64,000 nt of DNA from Haliscomenobacter hydrossis DSM 1100 (GCF_000212735.1 NC_015510.1:868001-932000), one strand, 5' to 3'. Positions 1 to 9,323 are shown, numbered from the stretch's first letter. Notes: generated from the sequence alone by a model not told the origin. Numbers and translations: made by a program.

Positions 1-1
1 T

Positions 2-1018
2 GCGGCGGGGGAGTTTTTCAGAAACAATGTTTCTTCAAATGAGGATGCCGAGTTGTCAATAGCTTATTTTGAAATTGCTGAGGCTTGGGAGGAATTCGCA
101 ATAGTCTCTTTCCATTTGCAAGACCATTATCAGTTGATTGGTTTTTATCAAAAGGCATATGAACTCAATCAAGCAGTTTTAGCTTGCAACATTGATCAAA
201 AAACCAATGCCAATGCCTACGCTCGATCTGGGGTTATTCTACTATTGTATGGACAATTAGACCAAGCCTTAGAATTACATGAATTATGTCTGGCCATTTC
301 TCAGCAAATCAGTGACCGTCAAGGCGAGGGGGCAGCCTTGAGTAACATCAGCCAAATCTATTGGACCAAGGGTGACTACGACACAGCCTTGCGCTTTTGG
401 GAACAAAGTCTCCCCATTCTGCAGCAAATTGGTGACCGTAAAGGCGAGGGAACCATCTTGAATAACCTTGCGACAATTGCCCATGCCAAGGGTGACTACG
501 ATACGGCCTTACGCTTTTTGGAACAAAGTCTCGCCATATGTCAGCAAATCAGTGACCGTAAAGGCGAGGGGATGGCCTTGAGTAACATCAGCCAAATCTA
601 TTCGTCCAAGGGTGACAACGATACGGCCTTACGCTTTTTGGAACAAAGTCTCGCCATATGTCAGCAAATCGGTGACCGTAAAGGCGAGGGGGTAAGCTTG
701 AATTGCATCAGCCAAATCTATTCGGCAAAGAGCGATTACGACACAGCTTTGCGATTTTTGGAACAAAGTCTCGCTATAATGCAGCAAATCGGTGACATCT
801 CTGGTTTAGCAACAACGTTGAACAACATGGGAGCAATTTATTGGAAGCAAAAAAAGGATGTTGAAAATGCTGTCCAGGCTTTTATGAAATCTTATCAAAT
901 TTTTAAAAAAATAGGGTCTCCGAAAGCAAGTGTACCAGAAAGTTACCTGCATGCCATCATCGAAACCATCGGCGAATCCCGCTTCGAACAAATCCTCGAC
1001 CAACTCAATGCCTCCTAA
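2..1018 (+). CDS. Tetratricopeptide-repeat protein, 5' end outside window
   Basis: The reading frame is open back to the first bases of the window, so the gene starts upstream; a TTG at 53 is only an internal candidate start. The visible part is made of 40-residue TPR units of the kinesin-light-chain type, each with a core like GDYDTALRFLEQSLAI followed by QQIGDRKGEG. At least five near-identical units lie between about 300 and 830 and give a 120-bp tandem repeat in the DNA. TPR arrays are protein-binding scaffolds. No catalytic domain is visible in this C-terminal part, so an N-terminal effector or kinase domain outside the window is possible. Family assignment is firm; function is unknown. 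Confidence 0.85.
   Translation, partial: AAGEFFRNNVSSNEDAELSIAYFEIAEAWEEFAIVSFHLQDHYQLIGFYQKAYELNQAVLACNIDQKTNANAYARSGVILLLYGQLDQALELHELCLAISQQISDRQGEGAALSNISQIYWTKGDYDTALRFWEQSLPILQQIGDRKGEGTILNNLATIAHAKGDYDTALRFLEQSLAICQQISDRKGEGMALSNISQIYSSKGDNDTALRFLEQSLAICQQIGDRKGEGVSLNCISQIYSAKSDYDTALRFLEQSLAIMQQIGDISGLATTLNNMGAIYWKQKKDVENAVQAFMKSYQIFKKIGSPKASVPESYLHAIIETIGESRFEQILDQLNAS
300..790 (+). repeat. 120-bp in-frame tandem repeat inside the TPR gene
   Basis: About four consecutive 120-bp units, with starts near 300, 420, 540 and 660, encode nearly identical TPR motifs. Bases such as GGTGACCGTAAAGGCGAGGG recur in register. Near-identity at the DNA level suggests recent expansion or gene conversion, and copy number could change by recombination without breaking the frame. 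Confidence 0.8.
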
Positions 1019-1142
1019 GCGGCAGCAAGGGGAGAACGGATGTGGCGGGGCAGGGAGGATGTGTGCGGATTTTATGGTGTGCGAAAATCGATCTGCGAAG
1101 ATTTGAGGGGAACCATACTTATGCACGCAGAGTTTTTTAGTT

Positions 1143-1361
1143 TTAAGGTGATTTTTGAATTAATCCCATTGATAATCAAAACAGTGCGACTTCTCCGAAG
1201 TCGTAAAACCACGCTATGCAAATGCTACAAACATGCGACTTCTCCGAAGTCGACCGAATGACCTCGGAGAGGTCACATGTTTGTAGAAAATATTGACAGG
1301 CAGTGATTCCGACTTCGGAGAAGTCGCACAATATTGCCCGGTTAATTCAAAACTCACGTTA
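1143..1361. repeat. Nested palindrome, family A, copy 1
   Basis: First of three copies of an element of about 220 bp. Outer arms (AAGGTGATTTTTGAATTAAT on the left, TTAATTCAAAACTCACGTTA on the right) are imperfect inverted repeats. Inside are paired blocks GTGCGACTTCTCCGAAGTCG and its complement, and then a central hairpin whose arms begin and end with CTACAAACATG and CATGTTTGTAG. Each CGACTTC-TCC-GAAGTCG block is itself a small hairpin. The element fills the space between the convergent TPR and membrane-protein genes. The stop codon of the latter (1354-1356) lies in the right outer arm. The remainder of 1019-1142 shows nothing I recognise. Confidence 0.85.
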
Positions 1362-2037
1362 GTTTCAAGGAGTTTGCTTCCTGCTGTGGCTGGAGTTTAC
1401 TACCATAAGGCCTCACCACCAACGGCAACAAAAAACACTGCACAATCGTCAAAATTACCCCAATCTGATCCGTCAATCCATGTGGCTCACCCGAAGCCAA
1501 AAGAATAGCCTGAATGGGTAAAGGCCCCAATATCAACCAAAGCATTTTTCGGTTTTTTGCACCCCAGGGTATTGATTGTGGAGATGCCCGGCGGTCTGCC
1601 CGGATGGCCAAAAAAATCAGCAGCAGTGCCAAAGCCGACAAAGGCAATACAATCCAAAAAAGAGAAATGCTGACGCCCAGGGTATCCCCCTCAAACGTCG
1701 TATCGCCATTGATCGCAATATCTGCCAACAAGTTGCCAAATATATGCACAAACCACAACAGCAACAAGACATAATACACCTTCCGGTTCTGCACGCGGTA
1801 CATGGAGACGAACAGTGCCACATAAAAAACCAACTGGACGATCAGAAACAAATAACTGGGCGTGATCCCCGCTCCATGCAGTTGAAAGCCAAAATAGTTC
1901 ATGCCCCATTGATAAGAACTGCCATCAAAAACACTGCGTAACAAAGGCAACCATACCATCAAAAAAGTCAAAGAGACAATCAGGCTAAGCCAGGTACTGA
2001 GCCGACTGACGCTGCGGTGTGCAACAAATGATTCCAT
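1354..2037 (-). CDS. Multi-pass membrane protein, unknown function
   Basis: A 227-residue protein with about six hydrophobic segments (near residues 15-35, 60-80, 85-105, 120-145, 165-180 and 190-208) and a short polar C-terminus. I do not recognise a family. It follows the LytTR regulator gene on the same strand with a gap of about 77 bases, so the two are probably co-transcribed and may work together. The last codons and the stop lie in a family-A palindromic repeat, so the C-terminal tail may have been changed when that element arrived. Confidence 0.75.
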   Translation of the reverse strand: MESFVAHRSVSRLSTWLSLIVSLTFLMVWLPLLRSVFDGSSYQWGMNYFGFQLHGAGITPSYLFLIVQLVFYVALFVSMYRVQNRKVYYVLLLLWFVHIFGNLLADIAINGDTTFEGDTLGVSISLFWIVLPLSALALLLIFLAIRADRRASPQSIPWGAKNRKMLWLILGPLPIQAILLASGEPHGLTDQIGVILTIVQCFLLPLVVRPYGSKLQPQQEANSLKLT

Positions 2038-2114
2038 CGTTTTTCAATTTTTGTTTCCCCAAGGACGCCAGAAAATGGGCGCAGGTGATCAAAAATTGCT
2101 GCTTTGGGGTGAAA

Positions 2115-2987
2115 TCAGCCTATTTGGGAAGATTGGGAAACCAGTGCAAAGAGGGAGTCCATGTATTGCCGGGATACAGGTATAGGGTCTTTGACGTGAT
2201 TGAGGAAAACTTTCAGTTTGTTGCGGTTTCCGTGGATTTGTTGCAGGTGGGTCAGGTTGATCAAGTAGGAACGATGACAACGCAACAAGGCCGGATGCAA
2301 GGCTTCTTCCTGGATACTTTTTAAACTCTTGCGGAAAAGTGTTTTCGTAACCCGGGCATCTTGCAGGTGGTGAATGGACACGTAGTTGTCGTCGGATTCA
2401 ATGAACAGCAAGAGCTTTAAAGGCAGGGTAAAGTGGTCTTTTTGATTTTCGGCGGTAAAAACCAGTAAAAATTCATCCTCTCCGGCTCGGTAAGTATAGG
2501 GATGGTCTAATTCCAATGCCTTCCGGAGTTCCCGGATTTTGAGGTACAAGAACAAACCTCCAAGTGGAAATAGGCTCAAAGCACCGATATTGGCCAAAAA
2601 TTCAAAATAACTGCTCAGTCGAAAATCGTGCCATGCGCCTAAATAATTGTAAAAAAGGAAGACCCCACTGCCCAGCCAAAGCATCGACCAGATGATCCAC
2701 GACAGCATTTTTCCCCGCGTGGGCTGTTTGACAACCATAGGAAAAATAAGAAACTCATTAAAAGCCAAAAGCAGACTGACCACCATCCACATGAGCAGCA
2801 TGGCCAAGAGGAATTCCAGTGTAATCGTCTCCTTCGAATTGTAATTGTTTACGCCAAAAGGTTGGAAAAAGAGCAGGAACAAAAATACAAAGCAGCCCAC
2901 CAGTATTACGAAGTAGATTTTTTCCTTTCGACTGAGTAGGGTACTTTCTTCTTTAAGGATATCCTTGAGTTTTGCCCAATCGTTCAT
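2115..2987 (-). CDS. Membrane-anchored LytTR DNA-binding regulator
   Basis: A 290-residue protein with about four transmembrane helices in residues 25-150 followed by a LytTR DNA-binding domain from about 180 to 285. The latter is recognised by the sequence LLFIESDDNYVSIHH, the block LHPALLRCHRSYLIN, and the C-terminal IPVSRQYMDSL. This architecture, common in Bacteroidota, lacks a receiver domain and is thought to sense a membrane signal directly. The gene is first in a likely two-gene unit with the membrane protein downstream. Upstream lies a nested palindrome (3025-3167). The target genes are unknown. Confidence 0.85.
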   Translation of the reverse strand: MNDWAKLKDILKEESTLLSRKEKIYFVILVGCFVFLFLLFFQPFGVNNYNSKETITLEFLLAMLLMWMVVSLLLAFNEFLIFPMVVKQPTRGKMLSWIIWSMLWLGSGVFLFYNYLGAWHDFRLSSYFEFLANIGALSLFPLGGLFLYLKIRELRKALELDHPYTYRAGEDEFLLVFTAENQKDHFTLPLKLLLFIESDDNYVSIHHLQDARVTKTLFRKSLKSIQEEALHPALLRCHRSYLINLTHLQQIHGNRNKLKVFLNHVKDPIPVSRQYMDSLFALVSQSSQIG

Positions 2988-3024
2988 TTTACCTTTGATT
3001 CAAAGTAAACGAAGATAAACGTTT

Positions 3025-3167
3025 AGCACCCGCCTGCGGCGGTTCTTTTTCACCACAGATGGCCACAAATTCACACGGATTTTCATGTCATATCTATAAA
3101 ATCTGTGTGAATCTGTGGCCATCTGCGGTGAAATCATCTCTATCCATTTCCGCCGCAGGCGCGTGCT
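3025..3167. repeat. Nested palindrome with CCACAGAT-type arms
   Basis: Outer arms AGCACCCGCCTGCGGCGG (3025-3042) and CCGCCGCAGGCGCGTGCT (3150-3167) pair with one mismatch. Inner 36-base arms (3048-3083 and 3098-3133), rich in CACAGAT and CACAAATTC words, also pair almost perfectly around an AT-rich loop. The element lies between two minus-strand genes, the permease 3' end and the LytTR 5' end. It could act as a terminator or processing site for the permease transcript. Confidence 0.85.
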
Positions 3168-3227
3168 AGACTTTTACAACGAAGGTAAATAGAATGAGAC
3201 TATAGTGTAGAATTTTCATGTAAAACA

Positions 3228-4721
3228 TCAACTCTTAATCTTCGCGTACCTCCGGCTATACCCAAAATAAATCACCAGCCCAATCAACAACCATACCAGC
3301 AAACGAATCCAATTGTCGATCCCCAGGTTGAGCATCATTGCGCCGCAAAACAAAATTCCCAGAATCGGCACCAGCGGCACCAAAGGCGTTTTGAAAGGCC
3401 GTGGGGTATCGGGATTGCTGCGCCGCATCACCAGAATGCCCACACAAACCAGGATAAACGCAAACAAGGTTCCGATGCTGGTCATTTCACCCACCGTATC
3501 CCGCGGGACAAAGGCCGCAAAAATACCCGTAAACACAAACAAAATCAGGTTCGATTTGGCGGGGGTGCTGAAACGTGGATGGATGTCGGAAAACACTTTG
3601 GGGATCAGGCCATCGCGCGACATCGAAATGAACACCCGGCTCTGCGCCATCAAATTGACGAGGATAACCGAAGTAAACCCGAACAAAACGGCAACCGTAA
3701 TGAAACCCGAAAGCCAAGCATAGCCCTGCATGTACTGATCGATGATGATGGGCAAGGCGGGGGAAATCACCCCAGTGACAATCTCCGTTCCCGGTACTTT
3801 TTGTTGCAAAGCGGTATACGGCGCAATCCCCGTGAGCACATAACTGAACAAAATGTACAAGGTGGTACAAATGACCAGAGAGCCGAGGATGCCAATCGGC
3901 ACATTGCGTTTCGGGTTTTTGGTTTCCCGGGCAGCCGTAGACACCGCATCGAAGCCCAAAAAGGCAAAAAATACAATCCCAGCAGCACTCCACATGCCAC
4001 CCCAACCGCCAAAATCGCGGGATTCAACGCCGGTGCTGGTTTTGAGCAAAATCTTCGCCCCTGCTTGAATATGGTGATTTTCAGCCTGCATGAATTGCCA
4101 GCCCAATCCTATAAACAGCAACACGATGGTCACCTTGACAAAAACGATGATCCCGTTGACCAGGGCCGATTCCCGGATGCCCCGGATCAGCAACATGGTC
4201 ATCAGCAACAAAACCACCAGCGCCGGTACGTTCATGATGCCCGGCTGCGCCAGGTCAAAAGGCGAATGACACCAGGCCTGCGGGATCATCCAGGCTTCTC
4301 CGATGAATTTTTTGATGAACTCGTTCAGATACTCCGACCAGCCGATGCTGACCGTGGCTGCGCCAAGCGCGTATTCGAGCACCAGATCCCAACCGATGAT
4401 CCAGGCCACCAATTGCCCCATTGTGCCGTACGAATAAGTATAGGCGCTACCGCTGACCGGAACCATCGACGCAAATTCGGCGTAACACAATCCCGCAAAA
4501 GCACATCCCAATCCTGCGACCACAAAAGAAAGAGTAACCCCCGGCCCGGCATTCATGGCGATGGCTCGCGCGGTCAGCAAAAAAATACCCGCGCCGATGG
4601 TGGCGCCTACCCCCAGCATGATCAGACTGGTACCGTTCAAGTGTCGTTTTAGCGCATTTTGCCCCTCCTCGTCGGCTTCGTTTAGCATGTCTGACAAGGG
4701 CTTTTTTACAAAAAGATTCAT
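3228..4721 (-). CDS. APC-family amino-acid permease
   Basis: A 497-residue inner-membrane transporter with roughly 12-14 hydrophobic helices. The helix-1 signature GVGATIGAGIF is at residues 37-47 and matches the unwound substrate-binding turn of the amino acid/polyamine/organocation superfamily. The long, soluble N-terminus and the motif ATVSIGWSEYL resemble the cationic amino-acid transporter (CAT/YhdG) subgroup, which suggests import of amino acids by proton symport or exchange. Length is normal for the family. It stands alone on the minus strand, so substrate cannot be deduced from neighbours. Confidence 0.9.
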   Translation of the reverse strand: MNLFVKKPLSDMLNEADEEGQNALKRHLNGTSLIMLGVGATIGAGIFLLTARAIAMNAGPGVTLSFVVAGLGCAFAGLCYAEFASMVPVSGSAYTYSYGTMGQLVAWIIGWDLVLEYALGAATVSIGWSEYLNEFIKKFIGEAWMIPQAWCHSPFDLAQPGIMNVPALVVLLLMTMLLIRGIRESALVNGIIVFVKVTIVLLFIGLGWQFMQAENHHIQAGAKILLKTSTGVESRDFGGWGGMWSAAGIVFFAFLGFDAVSTAARETKNPKRNVPIGILGSLVICTTLYILFSYVLTGIAPYTALQQKVPGTEIVTGVISPALPIIIDQYMQGYAWLSGFITVAVLFGFTSVILVNLMAQSRVFISMSRDGLIPKVFSDIHPRFSTPAKSNLILFVFTGIFAAFVPRDTVGEMTSIGTLFAFILVCVGILVMRRSNPDTPRPFKTPLVPLVPILGILFCGAMMLNLGIDNWIRLLVWLLIGLVIYFGYSRRYAKIKS

Positions 4722-4831
4722 GTGCTTTGGTTTCCGTGGTGAAGAAAAGGCCAGACCGGAACGCCTCCAGTGGCATCACAAAGGAGTGCACTAAAATTCA
4801 TTTCTTCACGCAGGAAAGTTGCTAAACGGGC

Positions 4832-5989
4832 CTATTCCGGGGCTGGATTTTCACCAGAAGAATTACCAGAAAGATTATTTTCGGAGGGATGCAGGTAGGG
4901 CACGATCTTGTTGTGCAGGGCAAAAAGCAAGATCAAGGCAATGTCGTTGCGCAAACCCAACTTCAGGGCGATTTTGGTGAGCAGGTCGTCTACGGTTTTG
5001 CGGCGCTCCGTTCTTGGGTTGGGAAAAAGCTCCCGCATGTCGCCAATCGCGGTTCTGGTTTTTCCAGCAGCCAGATAGCGCAACACCAAAACCTCTTTGA
5101 GTTCGAGGTTCCATTTTTCTTTAATTTCTTCGTCAGACAGCAGGGCTGTTTCTTTCAGGTCTTCGGCGTTTTTGAGTTCATAACTGTACAACAAAATGGC
5201 AAACAAGATGACGAGCAGCGATTTAAAAGAAGTTGCCACCAGGGTGTATAAAATCCAGTATACCTCCAATTTTTCCAGCGGAAAACCCGCCCAGGCAGGA
5301 ATCGTCAATCCAACTTCAGCCAGCAAGGTGATCAGCAAGGTGATGTACACCACCCATACCATGAGTGAGACATGCCGTTTTTCGTCCCTGAAAGCCTCTT
5401 TAAACACCAGCAACAAGGATAAAATGGTAAAAATGGAAAACAGGATGTCCGGGCCGTAAAGCCAATGCCAGCGCAGGTCTGTACTGGCAATAGGGAGTAT
5501 ACTGAACAGCCAAAACACAAATAAAGTGGCGGCGATGGTGCCGAAGCCCAGCAAAATCACCCCCAGTTTGTTCTTCGCCAACGCAACGATTTCTTTTAAC
5601 AGTTGAGAAGAACCCGGTTTGATCTCGATGCTGGGGATGATAAAAAGAATAAACACCGAGTTGATGGTAGACAAACCACTGGTAAACAGGTTTATCCAAT
5701 TCGGCAGTTGAAAATGGAGGGCAAGCAGCCCCGACAAGCCCGAAATACACCACACCGCCAAGGCCCTCGAAAACCACAATATCCCTTCAATTTTGTCCTG
5801 CGGAGCGTTTTCTTTGCTTTTCATTTGCCAGAGCAAATAAAACACGAGGGAAAAAATCCCCCCAGTGAGCATCATCCACAAATTGTAAAATACTTGCAGG
5901 CTATGAACATCCTCTTGACCCGAATGATCTTGTGCAAACAGGGCAACTGGAAAAAAAATCAGGATAAAAAGGAAGTATTTTTTGTGCAT
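4832..5989 (-). CDS. Membrane sensor with C-terminal LuxR-like helix-turn-helix
   Basis: The start is taken at 5989, where a signal-like sequence begins (MHKKYFLFILIFFPVALFAQ). An upstream in-frame ATG at 6034 would overlap the preceding gene. The 385-residue product has about seven transmembrane helices (residues 35-290) and a cytoplasmic tail resembling a GerE/LuxR-type domain (EEIKEKWNLELKEVLVLRYL, then a TRTAIGDM helix). It looks like a one-component membrane regulator. It starts about ten bases after the stop of the serine hydrolase gene, so the two are probably one operon; sensing of a hydrolase product is an inference only. Confidence 0.7.
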   Translation of the reverse strand: MHKKYFLFILIFFPVALFAQDHSGQEDVHSLQVFYNLWMMLTGGIFSLVFYLLWQMKSKENAPQDKIEGILWFSRALAVWCISGLSGLLALHFQLPNWINLFTSGLSTINSVFILFIIPSIEIKPGSSQLLKEIVALAKNKLGVILLGFGTIAATLFVFWLFSILPIASTDLRWHWLYGPDILFSIFTILSLLLVFKEAFRDEKRHVSLMVWVVYITLLITLLAEVGLTIPAWAGFPLEKLEVYWILYTLVATSFKSLLVILFAILLYSYELKNAEDLKETALLSDEEIKEKWNLELKEVLVLRYLAAGKTRTAIGDMRELFPNPRTERRKTVDDLLTKIALKLGLRNDIALILLFALHNKIVPYLHPSENNLSGNSSGENPAPE

Positions 5990-5999
5990 GAACTTTTTT

Positions 6000-7355
6000 T
6001 TAATTGATCCGTTTCCCCGGCATCGCCTGCCCATTCTGAAACAAGGTCATACTTTCCACTTTGCCACTTTTGGCGCTAAAAGTTACTTTTGCCTCCACCA
6101 CTTTCAGGAAAAATTCGGTATCCGTTTTGGCAAACAATTCCACCTTTGGTTGCCCGGTAGCCTGGAGAAATAGACGGGTTCCTTCGCGAGTGATGACCAT
6201 GTTAACAGTAGGCGCAAGCTCATAAGTACCCACGTAGGATTCCAGAATCGATGCGTCAACGGTGACAACCGGGTCTGGTTTTTTGACTTCGATCAGCTTG
6301 GCTGCCGAGTTGAGCAAACGAAAACCAATGTCATCTGCACCTTTGTTCGAGTTGGTCAACACGACTACCCCTTTGCCCGTTTCTTTGACAAAGCCAGAAA
6401 AAGTGCGGTAGCCCCCCGTGCCGCCATTGTGCCAGATCACGTCGCCCTCGGCACCTTTGGAAATGTGCCAGCCCAGGCCAACGCGGGTGCCTCGGCCTGC
6501 TTTGTCGTGTCGAGCCTGGTGGCTCAGCTGCATGGCGGGATAGATTTTACTTTTTTTCAAACCCAGATTGGCCGCCATGTAGATCAACATGTCGTGTAAG
6601 GAACTGCGGATGGCACCAGCACCGGCCAGGGTAGGAATGTCCCAATTGGCCACCTGAGCACCCTCACTATGACCCATCGCCAGATTTTGTTTCATTTTTT
6701 CATCAAAGGTAATTTTGGTTGATTTCATCTTCAGGGGTTTGGCAATCTTGCTGACCATTAGTGCTTCATACGATTTGCCCGCTTTGAGCGAGAGGATATG
6801 TCCCAATAATCCCTGCGCCAGATTGGAGTATTCGTATCCTGCGCCAATGTCCCGGGTTAGGGTATATCCCTTCAGAAAGGTGTACATCTGATCCACTGTA
6901 TAATCGGCATAAGGGTTAGCCGGATCTTTTGGGTCAAAGTTGTTGGGCATGCCTGGAAGTCCAGAACTATGGTCGGACAAATGCCCCAGGGTAATCTGTT
7001 TTCCATCTCTGGTTGGCAAGGTTACGGTTGCAGGCAGGTATTGTTGCGCCGGGTCATCGGTTTTGAGTTGTCCAGCCAACACCATTTGCGCCAGCAGAAT
7101 GCCCGTGAAAGTTTTGGAGATGGAGCCGATTTCATAAATGGTGTGCTCATTCACCGCCTGGCCACCAATGGTTTTGGTGCCAAAGAGATAATATTGCGGC
7201 CCGTCTTTGTCAATGACGCCCACCACAATACTGGGGGAATAGCCGTATTCGATGCGGGTCTGAATGCTTTTGGTTACGTCTTCAGGAAGTGTTTTTTGGG
7301 CTACTGCCAAAATGGAGCATAAAGCGCTTACAACAAGGATGATGAGGTGTTTCAT
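6000..7355 (-). CDS. Exported serine beta-lactamase-like hydrolase
   Basis: A 451-residue protein with a Sec signal peptide (residues 1-20, ending AVAQ). It carries the three signatures of the class C beta-lactamase/DD-peptidase fold: SISK at 78-81 with the nucleophilic serine, YSN at 176-178, and HNGG at 309-312. A C-terminal beta-rich segment of about 100 residues (from about 350) resembles the DUF3471-type tail seen in many Bacteroidota homologues. Such enzymes act in the periplasm as peptidases, esterases or weak beta-lactamases. It is the first gene of a likely operon with the membrane sensor. Substrate is unknown and resistance should not be assumed. Confidence 0.9.
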   Translation of the reverse strand: MKHLIILVVSALCSILAVAQKTLPEDVTKSIQTRIEYGYSPSIVVGVIDKDGPQYYLFGTKTIGGQAVNEHTIYEIGSISKTFTGILLAQMVLAGQLKTDDPAQQYLPATVTLPTRDGKQITLGHLSDHSSGLPGMPNNFDPKDPANPYADYTVDQMYTFLKGYTLTRDIGAGYEYSNLAQGLLGHILSLKAGKSYEALMVSKIAKPLKMKSTKITFDEKMKQNLAMGHSEGAQVANWDIPTLAGAGAIRSSLHDMLIYMAANLGLKKSKIYPAMQLSHQARHDKAGRGTRVGLGWHISKGAEGDVIWHNGGTGGYRTFSGFVKETGKGVVVLTNSNKGADDIGFRLLNSAAKLIEVKKPDPVVTVDASILESYVGTYELAPTVNMVITREGTRLFLQATGQPKVELFAKTDTEFFLKVVEAKVTFSAKSGKVESMTLFQNGQAMPGKRIN

Positions 7356-7470
7356 GATTGGTTTATCTGATGTGAATATGGTGTTCTGGCCATGCTGATA
7401 GACTGCTACAAGCGACCAGCGATGGCGTCCTTATCGCACAAGTTAACTGGTTTGCCGTTTTTTTGCAAAC

Positions 7471-7896
7471 TCACACTGTAACGCGGATAATCCCATTGGC
7501 GATTCCATTTTTTACCAGTTGACCATACCCGTCGTCGGGTAAAAAATGGATGAAAGATTGTGCTAAGTGGTAATTTTTTATGGCCTGATCAAAATCCTGT
7601 AAATCTTCGTACCCCTTGGCAACATTGAGGTAAAGTGAAGGGTAATTTGCTTGCATCGATTCGTCATGGATCTTCAAGGCCGAAATCAAGGCGATTTCAT
7701 CCCATTTTAACTTGTCCTCTACACTTTGTTGATGCCGAGCCACATAATGCGCCGAAGTGAATTTTTCAAAATCATTGCTGGACTCCTCCCAGGCACGCTG
7801 AAACAATTCGGACGCTTCAGCTGTTTTTCCTTCTCCTTCCAGACGCATACCTTCCACGCAGAGCTGAATGATGGGATTGTTTGGGTCGAATTGCAT
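7471..7896 (-). CDS. Small TPR-like cytoplasmic protein
   Basis: A 141-residue soluble protein without a signal peptide. It is predicted to be all alpha-helical with two or three TPR-like helix pairs: GKTAEASELFQRAWEES near residues 23-39 and DLQDFDQAIKNYHLAQS near 98-114. Homologous short proteins are common in Bacteroidota and of unknown function. It lies alone between the serine hydrolase and the MFS transporter on the same strand, with gaps of more than 60 bases, so co-transcription is uncertain. Confidence 0.75.
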   Translation of the reverse strand: MQFDPNNPIIQLCVEGMRLEGEGKTAEASELFQRAWEESSNDFEKFTSAHYVARHQQSVEDKLKWDEIALISALKIHDESMQANYPSLYLNVAKGYEDLQDFDQAIKNYHLAQSFIHFLPDDGYGQLVKNGIANGIIRVTV

Positions 7897-7961
7897 GTGG
7901 TTTGTATTGATGGTTTAAATATAGAAATGGAAAAACAATTTTCTTCTATTTATCCTTCCTT

Positions 7962-9170
7962 CTACTCCTTTCCTTTTAAAAGCCACATCAACGCAATGGC
8001 CAAAATCATCAAACCCAGGCCGATCAGGAGCGAAAATTGGTAAGACCCCGTTTGGTCAAAACCGATCCCAAATAGCAGCGGCCCCAGTGCCGCCCCAACC
8101 GTATACGCCGAAAACACAAACCCGTACACCGTACCCATCGAGCGCATCCCGAAATACCGACTCACCATGTAGGGCATGATGTCCGACTCAGCGCCCATCG
8201 CCAAACCGATCATCACCGTAGCGAGGTAAACGGTAAATCCCGTGGGGTACAACCACAGCAACAAAATTCCAATGGCTGCGCCCGAAAAAATACCCGCAGC
8301 CACCAGTGATGGATGAAAACGATCGGCCAAAAAACCATTGGCGATGCGGCCTAGCAGGGAAGCACCACCGAATAGGGAAATGGCAAAGGCTGCAATTTGG
8401 GGCGACAAACCCCGGTCGGTCAGCATGGCCGCCAGGTGGGTCATGATGCCTGTGCAACTGATGGCTACGCACAAAATGGACAAACTCAGCAGCCAAAAAG
8501 TCCGCGTTGCCGCAGCTGCGCCAATGCTGATGGCGCTACTGGGCTGGGAAGAAATGTCGATGATTCCTAGTGGTTTTAGCCCCAGCTCTTCCGGGGTATT
8601 TTTTAAAAATAAGGACACAATCGGCAGCGCAATCAGCACACAGGCCAAGCTCAGGATGATGTACACCTGCCGCCAATCGGCTGATTGAATGAGGTATTGG
8701 CCTAAAATGGGGATCAACAGTGCGCCCAGTCCCACGCCCGCATTGCCCAGTCCAATCGCCAGCGCCCGGTGTTGATTGAACCAGTTGGCCACGATCCGCG
8801 AATATGCCAAAGGTGAATTACCCGAACCGATGAAACCACCCAGAAAATAAAAAATGTACAAGGAAATGATCGGCCCGTTTACCCTGGATAGTGCAAACAA
8901 ACACAGCGACATGCCGATCAGGGCGTAGGTGATGACTTTTTTACCCCCCAATTTATCGATCAACCTTCCGGCAATGGGGGAACCGAGGGCCACCCCTACA
9001 CTTACCAGCGAAACCGCCAGTGAGATGGAACCACGGTCTGTCTTGAATGCTTCCGCCAAAGGTTTGACAAAAACGCCAAAGCAATACACCAACAAAGAGC
9101 CTACACTCAAAAACTGACCGATCAAAGCAACGAGAACGATGCGCCAGCCGTAAAATATGGTTTGTTTCAT
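7962..9170 (-). CDS. MFS transporter, monocarboxylate/oxalate-formate type
   Basis: I place the start at 9170 (MKQTIFYGWRIVLVAL), giving 402 residues. The ATG at 9215 adds a polar tail unlike the family. The protein has 12 hydrophobic segments. A loop-2 motif of the form GxxxDkxGgk is visible as GRLIDKLGGKK, and the YGWRIV opening is typical of the oxalate/formate antiporter and monocarboxylate-porter branch. It probably exports or imports a small organic acid at the inner membrane. It faces a divergently transcribed PepSY-like gene across about 150 bases with no recognisable operator. Confidence 0.85.
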   Translation of the reverse strand: MKQTIFYGWRIVLVALIGQFLSVGSLLVYCFGVFVKPLAEAFKTDRGSISLAVSLVSVGVALGSPIAGRLIDKLGGKKVITYALIGMSLCLFALSRVNGPIISLYIFYFLGGFIGSGNSPLAYSRIVANWFNQHRALAIGLGNAGVGLGALLIPILGQYLIQSADWRQVYIILSLACVLIALPIVSLFLKNTPEELGLKPLGIIDISSQPSSAISIGAAAATRTFWLLSLSILCVAISCTGIMTHLAAMLTDRGLSPQIAAFAISLFGGASLLGRIANGFLADRFHPSLVAAGIFSGAAIGILLLWLYPTGFTVYLATVMIGLAMGAESDIMPYMVSRYFGMRSMGTVYGFVFSAYTVGAALGPLLFGIGFDQTGSYQFSLLIGLGLMILAIALMWLLKGKE

Positions 9171-9323
9171 GCGATTTGTGGTGATTGCAGGTTGGATTGT
9201 AAGGTAGACTGACAATAATAGCCAATGTAATTGTAAAAACCAAAACTTATTTATTCCTTTGTAAATCTACATTGCATCATCAACAAACGGGAATCAATTT
9301 TTTCAACAAAAGCAATATTTATA

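Noticed and set aside
1143-1361. CRISPR-like spacing of CGACTTCTCCGAAGTCG repeats
   Set aside because: There are only four units, two inverted relative to the others, with unequal spacers that are themselves conserved between the three copies. This is a nested palindrome and not a CRISPR array.
3579-4652. Long plus-strand ORF of 357 codons opposite the permease
   Set aside because: It is fully antisense to a conserved 12-helix permease and has the low-complexity composition of a shadow frame.
6000-7355. Beta-lactamase resistance gene
   Set aside because: The signatures are shared by peptidases and esterases of the same fold. The DUF3471-like tail favours a housekeeping hydrolase, so resistance cannot be claimed.
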